DNA of 64,000 nucleotides from Bacillus spizizenii TU-B-10 (GCF_000227465.1 NC_016047.1:3018857-3082856); one strand, 5' to 3'. Positions 10,528 through 21,077 are shown, counted from the stretch's first letter. The notes: a model not told the origin generated them from the sequence alone. A program made the numbers and translations.

Positions 10528-11693
10528 ATGATGTGCAGCTCCTTTCCAATTGAATGAAATGATTTCAGCAAATGATCAATATCACGAATACTGTGGTCAG
10601 CAGTGATTGTTAATCGGATCCGGCTTTCACCTTGCGCAACGGTCGGCGGCCGAATGGCAGGGGCATAAATCCCATTGTCCTGCAGTTTTTCAGCAAATGT
10701 GACCGTTTTACGGGCATCGCCGATGATCACAGGAATAATCGGCGTGTGATCACCTTTTACCACATAACCCATGTTCTTCAGACTGGTTCTGATCATGTTG
10801 ATATAAGAAAATAAAAGCTGCCGTTTTTCCCTGCTGGCTTCAATGATGTTGAAAGCCTCATAAGCGGCTGCACAGCTGGCTGGCGGAATAGCGGTTTGAA
10901 AGATAAATGTTCTGGCATGGTTGAGCAAAAAGTCGACGAAGGCCGCTGAACCTGCAGCAAAACCTCCTTCCGTGCCAACAGCTTTGCTTAAGGTGCCGAT
11001 CACAATGTCAGGACAAACACCAAAGTACTCACTCGTTCCTCCTCCTGAATCACCCAAAACACCTGTGGCATGGGCATCATCAACGATCACGAAGGCATGA
11101 TAGCGTTTCGCAAGTGAGATGATTTGATCAAGAGGGGCAATTGTGCCATCCATGCTGAAAACCCCGTCTGTTACGATAAAACGGCGCTGATAACGCTGTG
11201 TTTCATTCAGCTTGTTTTCAAGATCATCCATATCAATATGCCAGTAAACAACTGTATCAGCCTTAGACAGCCGGCAGCCATCAATCATACTTGCATGATT
11301 GAGTTGATCACTTAAAATGACATCTTCCTTTTCTGGCAATGATGAAAGGACACCGACATTGGCCAAATAACCGCTCGAAAACAGTAAAGCCGCTTCCGTC
11401 CGTTTAAAGGTGGCAATCTTTTTTTCAAGCTTTTCATGCCAAACCGAATTGCCTGTCGTTAAACGGGAGCCGCTGCTTCCTGCCCCAAATTGCTGCAGTG
11501 CTTCTTGGGCTGCAGAGATCAAGCGGCTATGGCTTGCCAGTCCTAAATAATTGTTTGAAGACCAGACCGTTTGATTCTCTCCATCAATTTTCCTCTCTGG
11601 AATCGGAGCCCCGTTCATTGTCCGCAGATTACGGTATACGCCGGCTTCCTTCGCTCTGTCTAACCGCTCGTTTAACCAGGCGTCAATCTTCAA
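10524..11693 (-). CDS. bioF: 8-amino-7-oxononanoate synthase BioF
   Basis: This 389-residue PLP enzyme condenses pimeloyl-thioester with L-alanine. [11 protein letters not shown] and the PLP-lysine context [13 protein letters not shown] (about 230-242) are visible. The start is TTG at 11693, eight bases after GAGGT, inside the last codons of bioA (11-base overlap). Confidence 0.95.
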   Translation of the reverse strand: MKIDAWLNERLDRAKEAGVYRNLRTMNGAPIPERKIDGENQTVWSSNNYLGLASHSRLISAAQEALQQFGAGSSGSRLTTGNSVWHEKLEKKIATFKRTEAALLFSSGYLANVGVLSSLPEKEDVILSDQLNHASMIDGCRLSKADTVVYWHIDMDDLENKLNETQRYQRRFIVTDGVFSMDGTIAPLDQIISLAKRYHAFVIVDDAHATGVLGDSGGGTSEYFGVCPDIVIGTLSKAVGTEGGFAAGSAAFVDFLLNHARTFIFQTAIPPASCAAAYEAFNIIEASREKRQLLFSYINMIRTSLKNMGYVVKGDHTPIIPVIIGDARKTVTFAEKLQDNGIYAPAIRPPTVAQGESRIRLTITADHSIRDIDHLLKSFHSIGKELHII

Positions 11694-13029
11694 GGCTGGT
11701 TACCTCTTGGATCGCTTCTTTCATAATGGCAACCATTTCCGCGAGCTCTTCAGCTGTGCTGGCGAGAGGAGGCAGAAATGCAATCACGTCCCCCAGCGGC
11801 CTTGTCAGCATGCCAAGCTCTCTCATTTTTAAGGAAACTTTGTAGCCAACCCGCCGATCAGCAGGGTAAGGCTTTTTGGTCTCCTTTGACTGAACAAGCT
11901 CTGCACCGCACATAAAGCCCAGCTGCCGAATATCTCCCACGTGAGGAAGAGCGTACAGATCTTGAAGAAGGAAATGGAGTTTTTCACTTTTTTGCGCTAC
12001 TTGTTCCACAATGTTTTCAGATTCAAATAATCTCAGATTTTCAAGTGCAACCGCACAGCCGAGCTGATTTCCTGTGTAGGAATGACCGTGGAAAAAGGTT
12101 TTTTGGTTTTCATAATCATCATAGAATGCCTTATAGATGTCTTCAGTGGCAAACGTAACGGCGATTGGCAAATAGCCTCCTGTAATGCCTTTGCCGGCAG
12201 CCATCAGATCAGGCTGGACATTCTCGTGCTCACACGCAAACATTTTCCCGGTACGGCCAAAGCCTGTGGCGACTTCGTCAACGATCATTAAGACATCGTA
12301 TTTAGTACATAGCTCGCGCACGCCTGCCAAATACCCTTTGGGCATCACAATCATCCCGGACGCTCCTTGAACCATTGATTCAATGGAAAGTGCGGCAATG
12401 TCCTCATGATGTTCTTCGAGCAGCTGTTCAAGTTCTCGCAGGCACTCATCACGGCACTCATCAGGATCGCCGCTTTCAGAGCGATACACATAAGGAATCG
12501 GAGCTTTGTAACTATCAAACATTAACGGGCCGTATACGTGGTGGAACAGTTCAATTGAACCGACACTGACGGCGCCAATCGTATCACCGTGATAGCCATT
12601 TTTCATTGCTATAAATTTTTGTTTCTCAGGCTTTCCGATGTTCTTCCAATACTGAAACGCCATTTTTAGGGCTATTTCCATCGCTTCTGCACCGCTGTCT
12701 GAATAAAAGACTCGCGTGAGCTTTTTTGGACTGATGTCGATTAATGCTTCGGCAAGCTGGGTTGCTGGAACGTTGGTCATGCCCAATAACGTGGAGTGCG
12801 CGATTTTTCCGAGCTGATTTTTTATGGCGTCATCTAATTCCTTTTTGCGGTGCCCATGGACATTAAGCCAAACAGAAGAAAAACCGTCATAGTATTCCTT
12901 GCCGTTTATGTCTTTGACTTTGATTCCATTGCCGCTTTCGATGATTAAGGGGTTTTCATCATAATCTTTCATTTGGGTAAAAGGCAGCCAGAGGTGCTTT
13001 TTACTATTTTCTATCAAATCATGAGTCAT
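11683..13029 (-). CDS. bioA: Diaminopelargonate aminotransferase BioA (lysine-type)
   Basis: This 448-residue class-III aminotransferase converts 8-amino-7-oxononanoate to 7,8-diaminopelargonate. The [19 protein letters not shown] and [15 protein letters not shown] blocks place the PLP lysine near residue 280. The B. subtilis enzyme is known to use lysine rather than SAM as amino donor. Start ATG at 13029 overlaps the end of bioW by 11 bases, with GGGAGGAAG before it. Confidence 0.95.
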   Translation of the reverse strand: MTHDLIENSKKHLWLPFTQMKDYDENPLIIESGNGIKVKDINGKEYYDGFSSVWLNVHGHRKKELDDAIKNQLGKIAHSTLLGMTNVPATQLAEALIDISPKKLTRVFYSDSGAEAMEIALKMAFQYWKNIGKPEKQKFIAMKNGYHGDTIGAVSVGSIELFHHVYGPLMFDSYKAPIPYVYRSESGDPDECRDECLRELEQLLEEHHEDIAALSIESMVQGASGMIVMPKGYLAGVRELCTKYDVLMIVDEVATGFGRTGKMFACEHENVQPDLMAAGKGITGGYLPIAVTFATEDIYKAFYDDYENQKTFFHGHSYTGNQLGCAVALENLRLFESENIVEQVAQKSEKLHFLLQDLYALPHVGDIRQLGFMCGAELVQSKETKKPYPADRRVGYKVSLKMRELGMLTRPLGDVIAFLPPLASTAEELAEMVAIMKEAIQEVTSLED

Positions 13030-13795
13030 GATCTTCCTCCCACTCTATCAAAATAGGCTGCTTCTCCAGATCATGCATGTACGTGTTTACATCTTCGGAG
13101 CCATCAATAAAAAAGATCCGGCAGCCCTCTTCAATCCCGTATTCTTTCATTGCTGTAATACGCTGATAGCCCATTTTCTTACCTGCAACGTAGCCTGTTA
13201 TGTAATCAGGGTCATCTGACCAGCATAATTCTGCAACGGCGGCCGGGTGCTGACTGACCTTTGAAGCGAGTGCAAGTGCCTCTTTTATTCTAGAATGTGC
13301 CGGCACGTGACAACGAAGCGCCCATTTTTCAAAATTAGCATCCGGCCAATCCATTCTGGAGACACGCACCCCTTTTTCTTTTGTTTGATCAATCCGCTTG
13401 CCTGAGTGAATATCAAACAAAACAGCTCCCCTGACACCCGACCATGAAGGGATTTGTTCATATGCTTTTGCAATCACTTCTCGTGAAACGCCTTCTCTTT
13501 CCAACAACAATCGGGCAAGCTTTTGTCCCTCTTCCGGGGAGCTCACTTCGTTCGTATGCACTGGCAATGGCTGTATGGTTTTTATCGGTTCATGAACCTC
13601 TTCAAATTGAATTTGCATAAAATCAGGCTTTCCTCTTGAATGGGATAACCCTTTTTCTAATAAGGCATTGACTGTACGCTGCATCTCATGGAAAGGAATA
13701 AGCCGTTCTCCGCCAGATATATGCTTTCCGCCGTCTTCATGAGATCCATTCATAGATGCCCTCATTCTGACACTATAAAATGTTTCTTCTTGCAT
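13019..13795 (-). CDS. bioW: 6-carboxyhexanoate-CoA ligase (pimeloyl-CoA synthetase) BioW
   Basis: This 258-residue ligase activates pimelate with ATP and CoA and is the first gene of the operon. The [14 protein letters not shown] start and the HISGGERL motif are characteristic of BioW. The ATG at 13795 is chosen because AAAGGGCGAG precedes it; an upstream in-frame start at 13837 would lie close to the operator. The bio promoter and BirA-type operator lie immediately upstream. Confidence 0.95.
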   Translation of the reverse strand: MQEETFYSVRMRASMNGSHEDGGKHISGGERLIPFHEMQRTVNALLEKGLSHSRGKPDFMQIQFEEVHEPIKTIQPLPVHTNEVSSPEEGQKLARLLLEREGVSREVIAKAYEQIPSWSGVRGAVLFDIHSGKRIDQTKEKGVRVSRMDWPDANFEKWALRCHVPAHSRIKEALALASKVSQHPAAVAELCWSDDPDYITGYVAGKKMGYQRITAMKEYGIEEGCRIFFIDGSEDVNTYMHDLEKQPILIEWEEDHDS

Positions 13796-13842
13796 CCATT
13801 CTCGCCCTTTCACTAATAACTGAAGAACGTATATCACATCCT

Positions 13843-13887
13843 ATTCTAATTGTTAACCAATTATAAATTAAAGTTAACAATTAGAAT
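13843..13887 (-). promoter_or_regulatory. BirA operator of the biotin operon
   Basis: A perfect 15-bp inverted repeat (ATTCTAATTGTTAAC, 15-base spacer, GTTAACAATTAGAAT) lies just after the -10 of the bioW promoter. This is the form and position of the biotin repressor BirA operator, so biotinoyl-AMP-BirA should block transcription here. Confidence 0.9.
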
Positions 13888-13914
13888 ATTATTATTCACA
13901 TACGATTCTGTCAA
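13886..13914 (-). promoter_or_regulatory. SigA promoter of bioWAFDBI
   Basis: TTGACA at 13909-13914 (read on the minus strand), 17 bases, TATA-type TAATAT at 13886-13891. Both hexamers are near consensus and the -10 touches the BirA operator. Confidence 0.88.
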
Positions 13915-13960
13915 TATAGGAAATCTTCATTTTGTTTTGGGGCTGGTCCTTGAAACGAGC

Positions 13961-13988
13961 AAAAAGACCGTTTTACAGTTAAACGGTC
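13961..13988 (-). terminator. Terminator downstream of the unknown membrane protein gene
   Basis: On the minus strand the stem GACCGTTT / AAACGGTC with a seven-base loop is followed by TTTTT. It insulates the next gene downstream, bioW, from read-through. Confidence 0.85.
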
Positions 13989-13994
13989 CTAGCC

Positions 13995-14495
13995 TTAGAT
14001 GTCTATTCCTCTGCGTTTTTTTCGATTTCTATACTTGATGAACAAGCCGATCCCATTTACCATCATCAGCCCAAAAATCGTATTGCCTAACGGTGCCCAG
14101 CCATTCTCACCTGTGAAAAATAAGGACAGGGCCACCTTCCCAACAAGTGTCACATTCAATAGGATTAAACCAAATACAAGCGACCGCTTCCAGAAAGCAG
14201 CCAAAATAAAACCGAGAAAAACCATCATGAAAGCAATTGTTAAAACAGCCGAGACCGGACTGCTTAAAAGTATTTGCTCGAATTCCAGCACTTTTTTCAT
14301 TTGCAGATCAATCTTCTTAGGTTCCGGAAACCAGACCATACTGCTCATCATCAATACAAAAGTGATGATGATGCCTTTCCAGCTGCGCTTATACGCAGCA
14401 TAAACCAATACTAATAAAAAGAGGGGTCGGATATACCAGCTTAATGGATTGAGATGCCGCCGGAAAGTCCAATCCAAAATGTCTTGTAATTCCAT
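13995..14495 (-). CDS. Unknown five-span membrane protein (accessory gene between bioW and ytaP)
   Basis: I do not recognise this 166-residue protein. It has about five hydrophobic segments (roughly residues 22-38, 41-56, 80-102, 105-127, 135-154), an acidic/basic extra-membrane loop at 57-75, and a strongly basic tail (RNRKKRRG). No enzyme motif is visible. The start ATG at 14495 lies ten bases after AAGGA; the GTG nine bases upstream is too close to that site. It has its own terminator and lies 54 bases after ytaP on the same strand. I recall no gene here in strain 168, so it may be lineage-specific. Confidence 0.75.
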   Translation of the reverse strand: MELQDILDWTFRRHLNPLSWYIRPLFLLVLVYAAYKRSWKGIIITFVLMMSSMVWFPEPKKIDLQMKKVLEFEQILLSSPVSAVLTIAFMMVFLGFILAAFWKRSLVFGLILLNVTLVGKVALSLFFTGENGWAPLGNTIFGLMMVNGIGLFIKYRNRKKRRGIDI

Positions 14496-14549
14496 TGGTT
14501 CCACTTCCTTCGCTCAAATCTGCGCCTTTCTGCCAATTTCCTGTAACCG

Positions 14550-15449
14550 TCACAGCCACTTTTGCAAAAACCGGACAGCTTCATGCCTCATGACTGCTGT
14601 TTCGAAATGCCCTGAAGCGGAACGGGCCACCCGATAGCAATCAGAAGCACCCTGTCCAGCATACGCAGATGTCAATTCTTTTTCGATTTTGTTCACACCC
14701 TCAGCCGGCGTTAACCGGTCGTGTACACCAACAAGGCTAAGGTGCGGGCGCGGCGCGATCATGCTTTGGATCTCTGAGGCAGAAAAATGCTTTGCAAGCG
14801 ACGGGACGTAATAATAAAAGCCGTGCCGGTCAAGATTCTGTGTTTTCATCAGCACGTGATGATCTACCTGGCTGCATAAATCCACACACACCTTAATCCG
14901 GTCATCGAGCGCCGCTGTCCACCACGCCATCAACCCTCCCATAGACATGCCGATGGTCCCGATTCTGTCAGGCTGAACATCAGGGCGAGACTGCATATAA
15001 TCTAACGCTCTTAAACTGTCATAAATCATCATGCCCCACATCACTCTTCCGGTAAGAAGCATTTCTTTAAAAATCTCGCTTTCCGTTTTTCCACGCCGAT
15101 CTCCAAATCCCCAATGATCTATCGCAAGCACGCTGTACCCAAGAGAAGTCAGCTCACGGGAAAAAGAAGGCGCTTTCAAATAATCCGCTCCTTCCATCAG
15201 TTCACTTTTTCCCCTGTCATACTGGCCGCCATGCGAATGTTGAAACAATACGGCTGGACACGGCCCTTCTACAGACTTCGGTTTCACAAAATAAGCGGGC
15301 ACCTTTTCATGTCCGTTTAGATCGAGCAGGAGCGTTTCAATGATGTTTCCTTCTCTTTCTTCAATACGCAATGTCTCCGTACTGATTTCCCTCCGATCAG
15401 GCAAATCTCCAAGCAATCGAAACAGCTGCTTTCTTCTTTCCGTACTCAT
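14550..15449 (-). CDS. ytaP: Alpha/beta hydrolase, dienelactone-hydrolase type, YtaP
   Basis: This 299-residue cytoplasmic hydrolase has no signal peptide. The nucleophile elbow GMSMGG is near residue 167 and a candidate catalytic His is in SGHFET near the C-terminus, with an HSHGG oxyanion motif in the first third. The substrate is not known. Start ATG at 15449 follows AAGGAAGGGTGAG. It is divergent from msmR and shares the intergenic region holding the msm operator. Confidence 0.85.
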   Translation of the reverse strand: MSTERRKQLFRLLGDLPDRREISTETLRIEEREGNIIETLLLDLNGHEKVPAYFVKPKSVEGPCPAVLFQHSHGGQYDRGKSELMEGADYLKAPSFSRELTSLGYSVLAIDHWGFGDRRGKTESEIFKEMLLTGRVMWGMMIYDSLRALDYMQSRPDVQPDRIGTIGMSMGGLMAWWTAALDDRIKVCVDLCSQVDHHVLMKTQNLDRHGFYYYVPSLAKHFSASEIQSMIAPRPHLSLVGVHDRLTPAEGVNKIEKELTSAYAGQGASDCYRVARSASGHFETAVMRHEAVRFLQKWL

Positions 15450-15532
15450 TCCCTCACCCTTCCTTATTCGCTTACTTCACATTTACGAGACGAATCTGGT
15501 TTCCCCTTTATTTTTCCAAAACAAATCGCATC

Positions 15533-15554
15533 ATTTACTAAATATTTAGTAAAT
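15533..15554. promoter_or_regulatory. 22-bp perfect palindrome, likely MsmR operator
   Basis: ATTTACTAAAT is followed directly by its reverse complement ATTTAGTAAAT. It lies upstream of the msmR -35 in the ytaP-msmR intergenic region and has the symmetry expected of a LacI/GalR-family operator. That MsmR binds it is inference. Confidence 0.65.
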
Positions 15555-15580
15555 ATAACGAAATATTCCGAAAATGATTA

Positions 15581-15610
15581 TTGTAACCGCTTACTTTCAT
15601 ATGATAGTAT
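15581..15610 (+). promoter_or_regulatory. Promoter of msmR-msmE-amyDC-melA
   Basis: TTGTAA, 18 bases, TAGTAT at 15605-15610 is the best promoter before msmR. It starts at the 3' end of an A-rich 14-mer also found before ytdP. Confidence 0.5.
15582..15595 (+). promoter_or_regulatory. CcpA cre-like site in the msm promoter
   Basis: TGTAACCGCTTACT matches 13 of 14 positions of the cre consensus and overlaps the -35 and spacer, a position suited to repression by CcpA in glucose. Confidence 0.6.
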
Positions 15611-15639
15611 CAATTTATCAAAAACAGAGAAGTTAATAT

Positions 15640-15649
15640 TTTACTAAAT
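15640..15649 (+). promoter_or_regulatory. Half-site of the msm operator before msmR
   Basis: TTTACTAAAT repeats one arm of the palindrome at 15533-15554 and sits just before the msmR ribosome-binding site. Two sites flanking the promoter would allow looping or a roadblock. Confidence 0.45.
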
Positions 15650-15666
15650 AGATGAGAGGGATACTT

Positions 15667-16701
15667 ATGGTTCGGATTAAAGATATCGCCTTGAAAGCAA
15701 ATGTTTCAAGTGCGACTGTTTCCAGAATTTTAAATGAAGATGAGTCGCTTTCTGTTGCTGGCGAAACGAGACAAAGAGTCATCACTATTGCCGAAGAGCT
15801 CGGCTACCAAACGGTTGCTAAACGCCGGAAAGCCCGCGGGCAAAAACAGCGGGCCCAGCCGCTGATCGGCGTGCTGAGCTGCCTGTCCCCCGATCAGGAG
15901 CGGCAGGATCCGTATTTTTCTTCAATTCGCAAAGGCATTGAAAAAGAATGCTTTGAACAGGAAATTTTCATTACGAATTCGATTCATCTCGGTTCCTTTC
16001 AGGAGCATATCTTTCGGGAACTGGATGGTGTCATTGTCATCGGCCGTGTTCATGATGAAGCGGTTAAGCATATCAACGGAAGGCTGGAACATGCCGTATT
16101 TATCAATCATTCTCCTGATCCGCAAGCATACGATTCGATTGGCATTGATTTTGAATCCGCTTCACGCCAAGCGATTGATCACCTTTTCGGTCTTGGTTAC
16201 AAACGGTTAGGTTACATTGGCGGACAGGAAAAAGAGCATACGCTGAAGGACGGCCAAAGCATTCGCAGAACGATTGAAGACAAACGGCTGACCGCCTTTT
16301 TGGAGTCCGCCGCCCCCCGGCCTGAGCATGTGCTGATCGGAGAATACAGCATGCGCGAGGGTTATCGCCTGATGAAGAAAGCAATCGCTCAAGGCAATCT
16401 GCCGGAAGCATTCTTTATCGCAAGCGATTCCATGGCGATCGGCGCATTAAAAGCGCTCCAGGAAGCCGGACTCCAAGTGCCACGGGATACGGCGTTCGTC
16501 AGCTTTAACGGCATTGAAGAAGCTGAATTTGCCAGCACGCCACTAACGACGGTGAAGGTGTACACAGAGGAAATGGGCCGTACAGGCGTGAAACTGTTGC
16601 TTGACCGTCTCAATGGGCGTACGCTTCCTCATCATGTCACCCTGCCCACAACATTAATCGTGAGACAAAGCTGCGGATATACAGCTAAGGAGGTGACATA
16701 A
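15667..16701 (+). CDS. msmR: LacI-family transcriptional regulator MsmR (MelR)
   Basis: This 344-residue repressor begins MVRIKDIALKANVSSATVSRIL, the LacI-type helix-turn-helix, followed by a periplasmic-binding-like sugar domain. It heads the alpha-galactoside operon and probably responds to melibiose or a related sugar. The start is ATG at 15667, six bases after GAGAGGG; the upstream ATG at 15652 lacks a site. A palindrome and a half-site flank its promoter, suggesting autorepression. Confidence 0.93.
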   Translation: MVRIKDIALKANVSSATVSRILNEDESLSVAGETRQRVITIAEELGYQTVAKRRKARGQKQRAQPLIGVLSCLSPDQERQDPYFSSIRKGIEKECFEQEIFITNSIHLGSFQEHIFRELDGVIVIGRVHDEAVKHINGRLEHAVFINHSPDPQAYDSIGIDFESASRQAIDHLFGLGYKRLGYIGGQEKEHTLKDGQSIRRTIEDKRLTAFLESAAPRPEHVLIGEYSMREGYRLMKKAIAQGNLPEAFFIASDSMAIGALKALQEAGLQVPRDTAFVSFNGIEEAEFASTPLTTVKVYTEEMGRTGVKLLLDRLNGRTLPHHVTLPTTLIVRQSCGYTAKEVT

Positions 16702-16734
16702 GCAAGCATTCATCACGATAATAAGGAGGAAAAG

Positions 16735-18012
16735 ATGAAACACACTTTTGTTTTATTTCTCTCTCTTATTCTGCTTGTTCTGCCCGGATGCTCAGCAGAG
16801 AAAAGCTCAGCAGATACCGCAAAAAAGACGTTAACGATTTATTCTACAATGTCAACGGACAGTGAAAGAGATACGTTCAGAAAACTGGCGGCAGCGTTTG
16901 AAAAGGAACACAGAGACATCCGTGTCAGCCTTCATTTCCCAGGCAATGACTATGAAAATATGATGCGTGTCAGAATGGCAGCCAATGATTTGCCTGACCT
17001 TTTCGATACACATGGCTGGGGAAAAATCAGGTATGGAGAATATACAGCTGATCTCAGAGATATGGAATGGACCCAAGATCTCGATCCCAATTTAAACAGC
17101 ATCCTCAAAAATAAAAGCGGAAAGGTGTATGCCTATCCGATCAATCAGGCAAAAGACGGTCTGGCATATAACCGCAATATTTTAGACCGTTACGGCATTA
17201 ACCCGCCGGAAACCATGGATGACTTTATGAAAGCGCTGAGAACGATTAAAGAAAAGAGCAAGGGAAGCATTATGCCCTTCTGGTTTGCCGGCTATGACAA
17301 AAGCTCATTCGCCCAATATTACGACCAATTCGCTACACCTCTTCTCATCACAGATCCTGCCCATAATGAAAAAAAACAGCTCACCAACGGCACTTTTCAT
17401 TGGAGCAAATTCACTTATTTATCAGACATCCTTAAACAAATGCAGAAAGAAAAATTGATCAATATTGACGCCGTAACCGCAAAAAAATCACAGCTCATTG
17501 AATTAATGGCCCAAAACAAAATCGCCTTTACGATGCAAGGCGGCACGCTTGGCCAAGACGTTGCCCAGATCAATCCGAAGGTCAAGGTCGGCATTATCCC
17601 GACACCTGCCATACATGACGGTGATGATCCGATATGGATCGGTGGTGAACGCTACACACTTGCAGCATGGAAAGACTCCCCTCACGTAAAGAAAGCAAAA
17701 GAATTCATCGCATTTATGGCCCGTCCCGCCAATGCCAAACAAATGGCTGAAGCCACGTCGCTTCCTTCAGGACTGACCAATGTGAAAGCTGATATTTTCT
17801 ACGCGAACGACTATGAGCATTATCAAGAAGTCAGAGTCGAGCCTTACTTCGACCGTTTATACCTGCCAAATGGAATGTGGGATGTCCTGGGCACGGCCGG
17901 GCAGGAGCTTGCGGCTGACATTTTGACGCCTCAAGAGATTTCGAAGAAGCTGGGAAGAGAATACAAACGACTCCGGGAGCAATCGGAAACACAGGGAGCT
18001 GAAGAACAATGA
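16735..18012 (+). CDS. msmE: Alpha-galactoside-binding lipoprotein MsmE (MelE)
   Basis: This 425-residue binding protein has a signal peptide with lipobox LPGC (Cys at 19) and a family-1 solute-binding fold. It is the extracellular receptor of the MsmE-AmyD-AmyC importer for melibiose, raffinose and related sugars. AAGGAGGAAAAG precedes the ATG. It overlaps amyD by four bases (ATGA). Confidence 0.93.
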   Translation: MKHTFVLFLSLILLVLPGCSAEKSSADTAKKTLTIYSTMSTDSERDTFRKLAAAFEKEHRDIRVSLHFPGNDYENMMRVRMAANDLPDLFDTHGWGKIRYGEYTADLRDMEWTQDLDPNLNSILKNKSGKVYAYPINQAKDGLAYNRNILDRYGINPPETMDDFMKALRTIKEKSKGSIMPFWFAGYDKSSFAQYYDQFATPLLITDPAHNEKKQLTNGTFHWSKFTYLSDILKQMQKEKLINIDAVTAKKSQLIELMAQNKIAFTMQGGTLGQDVAQINPKVKVGIIPTPAIHDGDDPIWIGGERYTLAAWKDSPHVKKAKEFIAFMARPANAKQMAEATSLPSGLTNVKADIFYANDYEHYQEVRVEPYFDRLYLPNGMWDVLGTAGQELAADILTPQEISKKLGREYKRLREQSETQGAEEQ

Positions 18013-18920
18013 GTGAGATCGCAAGAGACGTTCATGTGAAACAGGTTAAGCCGAAAAAGCAGTCCTCACTTTGGTGGATGTATATTCCTGCTTTGCTCTC
18101 CGTTCTGGTCTTTATGATTTATCCGTTTGTGAAAGGCGCATTGATCACCTTTACGAACTGGAACGGCTTTTCGCAAGTCTACCAATGGGTGGGATTCGCG
18201 CAATATGAAAGGCTGCTTTCTGATCCTGACACCTGGCACATCTTAAAAAACACGCTGCTTTACGGACTCGGCAGCACCTTTTTCCAAAATGCGGTCGGAC
18301 TCCTGTACGCCCTGCTCTTGAATCAAAGCATCAAAATGAAAGCGATAACAAGAACAATTGTGTATTTGCCGGTCATGATCAGCCCGCTCATTATGGGCTA
18401 TATTTGGTACTTTTTCTTCTCCTATGACGGAGGCGCGCTCAACGATTTGCTTGGTGTATTCGGCATCAGCCCGATCAATGCTCTCGCCAGTCCATCGCTC
18501 AATCCGTGGCTCATTGTCATGATTAACACCTATCAATATGTCGGGATCGCTATGGTTGTCTACTTAGCTGGCCTGCAAAGCATTCCGAAAGACTATTATG
18601 AAGCTGCGCAAATGGATGGCGCGAAACAAGGCCAGCAGTTTTTTAGCATTACGCTGCCGCTGTTAATGCCCTCGATCACGATTAATATGGTCATCAACAT
18701 TATCGGAGGCTTAAAGCTGTTTGATGTCATTATCGCGCTCACCGCAGGCGGTCCCGGAAATGCGTCACAATCCATGTCCACTTTTATGTACGATTTGTAT
18801 TTCAAACGGCAGGATGCCGGCTATGCCGCAACGCAAGGCATATTTATGGCATTTGTCATTTTGATCATCAGCTTTTGTGCGCTAGCGTACTTTAAAAGAA
18901 AGGAGACGGAAATGTCATGA
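18009..18920 (+). CDS. amyD: Alpha-galactoside ABC importer permease AmyD (MelD)
   Basis: This 303-residue MalF-type permease has six membrane spans and the EAA loop [21 protein letters not shown] (about 196-216). It forms the channel with AmyC. It is coupled to msmE and to amyC by ATGA overlaps. No ATPase is encoded in the operon; MsmX is the known shared ATPase. Confidence 0.93.
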   Translation: MSEIARDVHVKQVKPKKQSSLWWMYIPALLSVLVFMIYPFVKGALITFTNWNGFSQVYQWVGFAQYERLLSDPDTWHILKNTLLYGLGSTFFQNAVGLLYALLLNQSIKMKAITRTIVYLPVMISPLIMGYIWYFFFSYDGGALNDLLGVFGISPINALASPSLNPWLIVMINTYQYVGIAMVVYLAGLQSIPKDYYEAAQMDGAKQGQQFFSITLPLLMPSITINMVINIIGGLKLFDVIIALTAGGPGNASQSMSTFMYDLYFKRQDAGYAATQGIFMAFVILIISFCALAYFKRKETEMS

Positions 18921-19747
18921 AAGCCGCCCGTTCAAAAAACATGCGGATCATTACGATTCTTGCCGCCATTGTGGCCTGTGCGCATTTTATTCCTTTTTAC
19001 ATCCTTCTGACCACTTCATTAAAAGCAAAAGGAGACTACAGTTCAAAATGGCTGTTTCCAGCCGACATCTCCTTTCACAATTTTTCAGAAGCGTGGGAGC
19101 GCGCTTCGCTAGGAAACTCATTTATAAACACCATCATCATCACAGGTTTTTCTGCCTTGTTATTAATTATATTCGGCTCACTTGCCGCCTACCCGCTTGC
19201 CCGGCGGGAAACGAAACTGAATAAAGCCGTTTTTGCCTTGCTGATTTCCATTATGATCATCCCTCCGTTAACGTCGATGGTGCCTTTGTACCGAATGGTC
19301 GTGGATGCCGGAATGGTCAATACACACGCCATCGCCATTTTGATCAATACAGCGGCTTATATGCCGTTAACCGTATTCTTATATTCTGGCTTCATCCGTT
19401 CGACCATTCCAAAAGAGCTTGAAGAAGCCGCAAGAATAGATGGCGCAGGCATGCTGAAAATCTTTTTTACGATCGTGTTTCCCTTGCTGAAGCCGATCAC
19501 TGCGACCATCTGTATTATTTCCTGTGTCTTCATATGGAACGACTATCAATTTGCGATTTTCTTTTTACAAGATCAAAAGGTTCAGACTTTAACAGTAGCC
19601 ATGGCAGGGTTTTTCGGAGAAAACGCCAACAATCTGCATTTAGTTGCCGCAGCCGCGCTTATGGCGATGCTGCCGATGGTTATTCTGTTTTTGGCGCTGC
19701 AAAAATACTTTATTGCCGGCCTGTCATCCGGAGCGGTAAAGGGATAA
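18917..19747 (+). CDS. amyC: Alpha-galactoside ABC importer permease AmyC (MelC)
   Basis: This 276-residue MalG-type permease ends with the typical short cytoplasmic tail (LSSGAVKG) and has the EAA loop [21 protein letters not shown] (about 173-193). It is the second membrane subunit of the melibiose/raffinose importer. Its start overlaps the amyD stop as ATGA. melA follows after 19 bases. Confidence 0.93.
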   Translation: MKAARSKNMRIITILAAIVACAHFIPFYILLTTSLKAKGDYSSKWLFPADISFHNFSEAWERASLGNSFINTIIITGFSALLLIIFGSLAAYPLARRETKLNKAVFALLISIMIIPPLTSMVPLYRMVVDAGMVNTHAIAILINTAAYMPLTVFLYSGFIRSTIPKELEEAARIDGAGMLKIFFTIVFPLLKPITATICIISCVFIWNDYQFAIFFLQDQKVQTLTVAMAGFFGENANNLHLVAAAALMAMLPMVILFLALQKYFIAGLSSGAVKG

Positions 19748-19766
19748 CATTAAAGGAGGAAGCAAT

Positions 19767-21065
19767 ATGAAAAAGATTACATTTATCGGTGCAGGGAGCA
19801 CCATTTTCGCCAAAAATGTTTTGGGAGACTGCTTGTTAACAGAAGCACTGAATGGATTTGAATTCGCCCTTTACGACATTGATCCAAAACGCTTGCAGGA
19901 ATCCCAGTTCATGCTCGAAAATCTGAGAGACCGCTATAACCCGAGTGTGGCCATCAACAGCTATGATGACAGAAAACTCGCCTTGCAGAACGCAAGCTAT
20001 GTCATCAATGCGATTCAGGTTGGAGGGTATAAACCGAGCACAGTCATAGATTTCGAGATTCCGAAACGGTACGGGCTGCGTCAGACGATCGCTGACACAG
20101 TCGGCATCGGCGGGATCTTCAGATCACTCAGAACAATCCCGGTCTTATTTGATATCGCAAAAGATATGGAGGAAATGTGCCCGGATGCGTGGTTTTTAAA
20201 CTACACAAACCCAATGGCCTCACTTACAGGCGCCATGCTCCGCTATACGAATATCAAAACAATCGGGCTCTGCCACAGTGTTCAAGTGTGCACGAAGGAT
20301 TTATTCAAATCTCTCGGAATGGAGCATGGCGGAATCGAGGAGCGCATCGCGGGCATCAATCATATGGCTTGGCTTTTGGAAGTCAAAAAAGACGGCGTAG
20401 ATCTATATCCGGAAATCAAAAGGAGGGCAAAAGAAAAACAAAAAACAAAGCATCATGATATGGTGCGGTTTGAATTGATGGATAAGTTCGGCTATTATGT
20501 CACGGAATCATCCGAACACAATGCAGAATATCATCCATACTTTATTAAACGGAACTATCCCGAGCTGATCAGCGAGCTGCAAATCCCGCTCGACGAATAT
20601 CCGAGAAGATGCGTGAAACAGATTCAAAATTGGGAGAAAATGCGGGATGATATCGTTAATAATAAAAACCTTACGCACGAACGCTCAAAGGAATATGGTT
20701 CAAGAATTATAGAAGCAATGGAAACGAACGAGCCGTTCACCTTTGGGGGAAACGTCTTGAATACAGGACTGATCACCAATCTTCCTTCAAAAGCGGTTGT
20801 GGAAGTGACATGCGTCGCCGACAGAAAAAAAATTACCCCGTGCTTCGCCGGAGAACTGCCTGAGCAGCTTGCAGCCTTAAACCGGACGAATATTAATACG
20901 CAGTTGATGACAATTGAAGCCGCTGTTACACGAAAAAAAGAAGCGGTTTACCAAGCGGCAATGCTTGATCCGCATACAAGCGCGGAGCTTTCCATGACTG
21001 ACATCATCTCCATGTGTGACGATTTATTTGCAGCACACGGCGATTGGCTTCCGGAATACAAATAA
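19767..21065 (+). CDS. melA: NAD-dependent alpha-galactosidase MelA (GH4)
   Basis: This 432-residue GH4 enzyme starts with the NAD-binding motif FIGAGSTIFAKN and carries the Mn-ligand region with Cys and His in IGLCHSVQ and GINHMAW. It hydrolyses imported melibiose and raffinose by an NAD/Mn redox mechanism in the cytosol. AAAGGAGGAAGC precedes the ATG. Its natural terminator downstream has been split by the IS element, so melA messages may now run into the IS. Confidence 0.94.
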   Translation: MKKITFIGAGSTIFAKNVLGDCLLTEALNGFEFALYDIDPKRLQESQFMLENLRDRYNPSVAINSYDDRKLALQNASYVINAIQVGGYKPSTVIDFEIPKRYGLRQTIADTVGIGGIFRSLRTIPVLFDIAKDMEEMCPDAWFLNYTNPMASLTGAMLRYTNIKTIGLCHSVQVCTKDLFKSLGMEHGGIEERIAGINHMAWLLEVKKDGVDLYPEIKRRAKEKQKTKHHDMVRFELMDKFGYYVTESSEHNAEYHPYFIKRNYPELISELQIPLDEYPRRCVKQIQNWEKMRDDIVNNKNLTHERSKEYGSRIIEAMETNEPFTFGGNVLNTGLITNLPSKAVVEVTCVADRKKITPCFAGELPEQLAALNRTNINTQLMTIEAAVTRKKEAVYQAAMLDPHTSAELSMTDIISMCDDLFAAHGDWLPEYK

Positions 21066-21077
21066 AAAAACTAGGGG
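21065..21077. terminator. Left arm of the melA/ytwF terminator, separated by the IS
   Basis: AAAAAACTAGGGG is the exact reverse complement of CCCCTAGTTTTTT at 22374-22386. Together with the four-base target site they form one 13-bp hairpin with a six-base loop once the IS and one target copy are removed. Confidence 0.85.
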
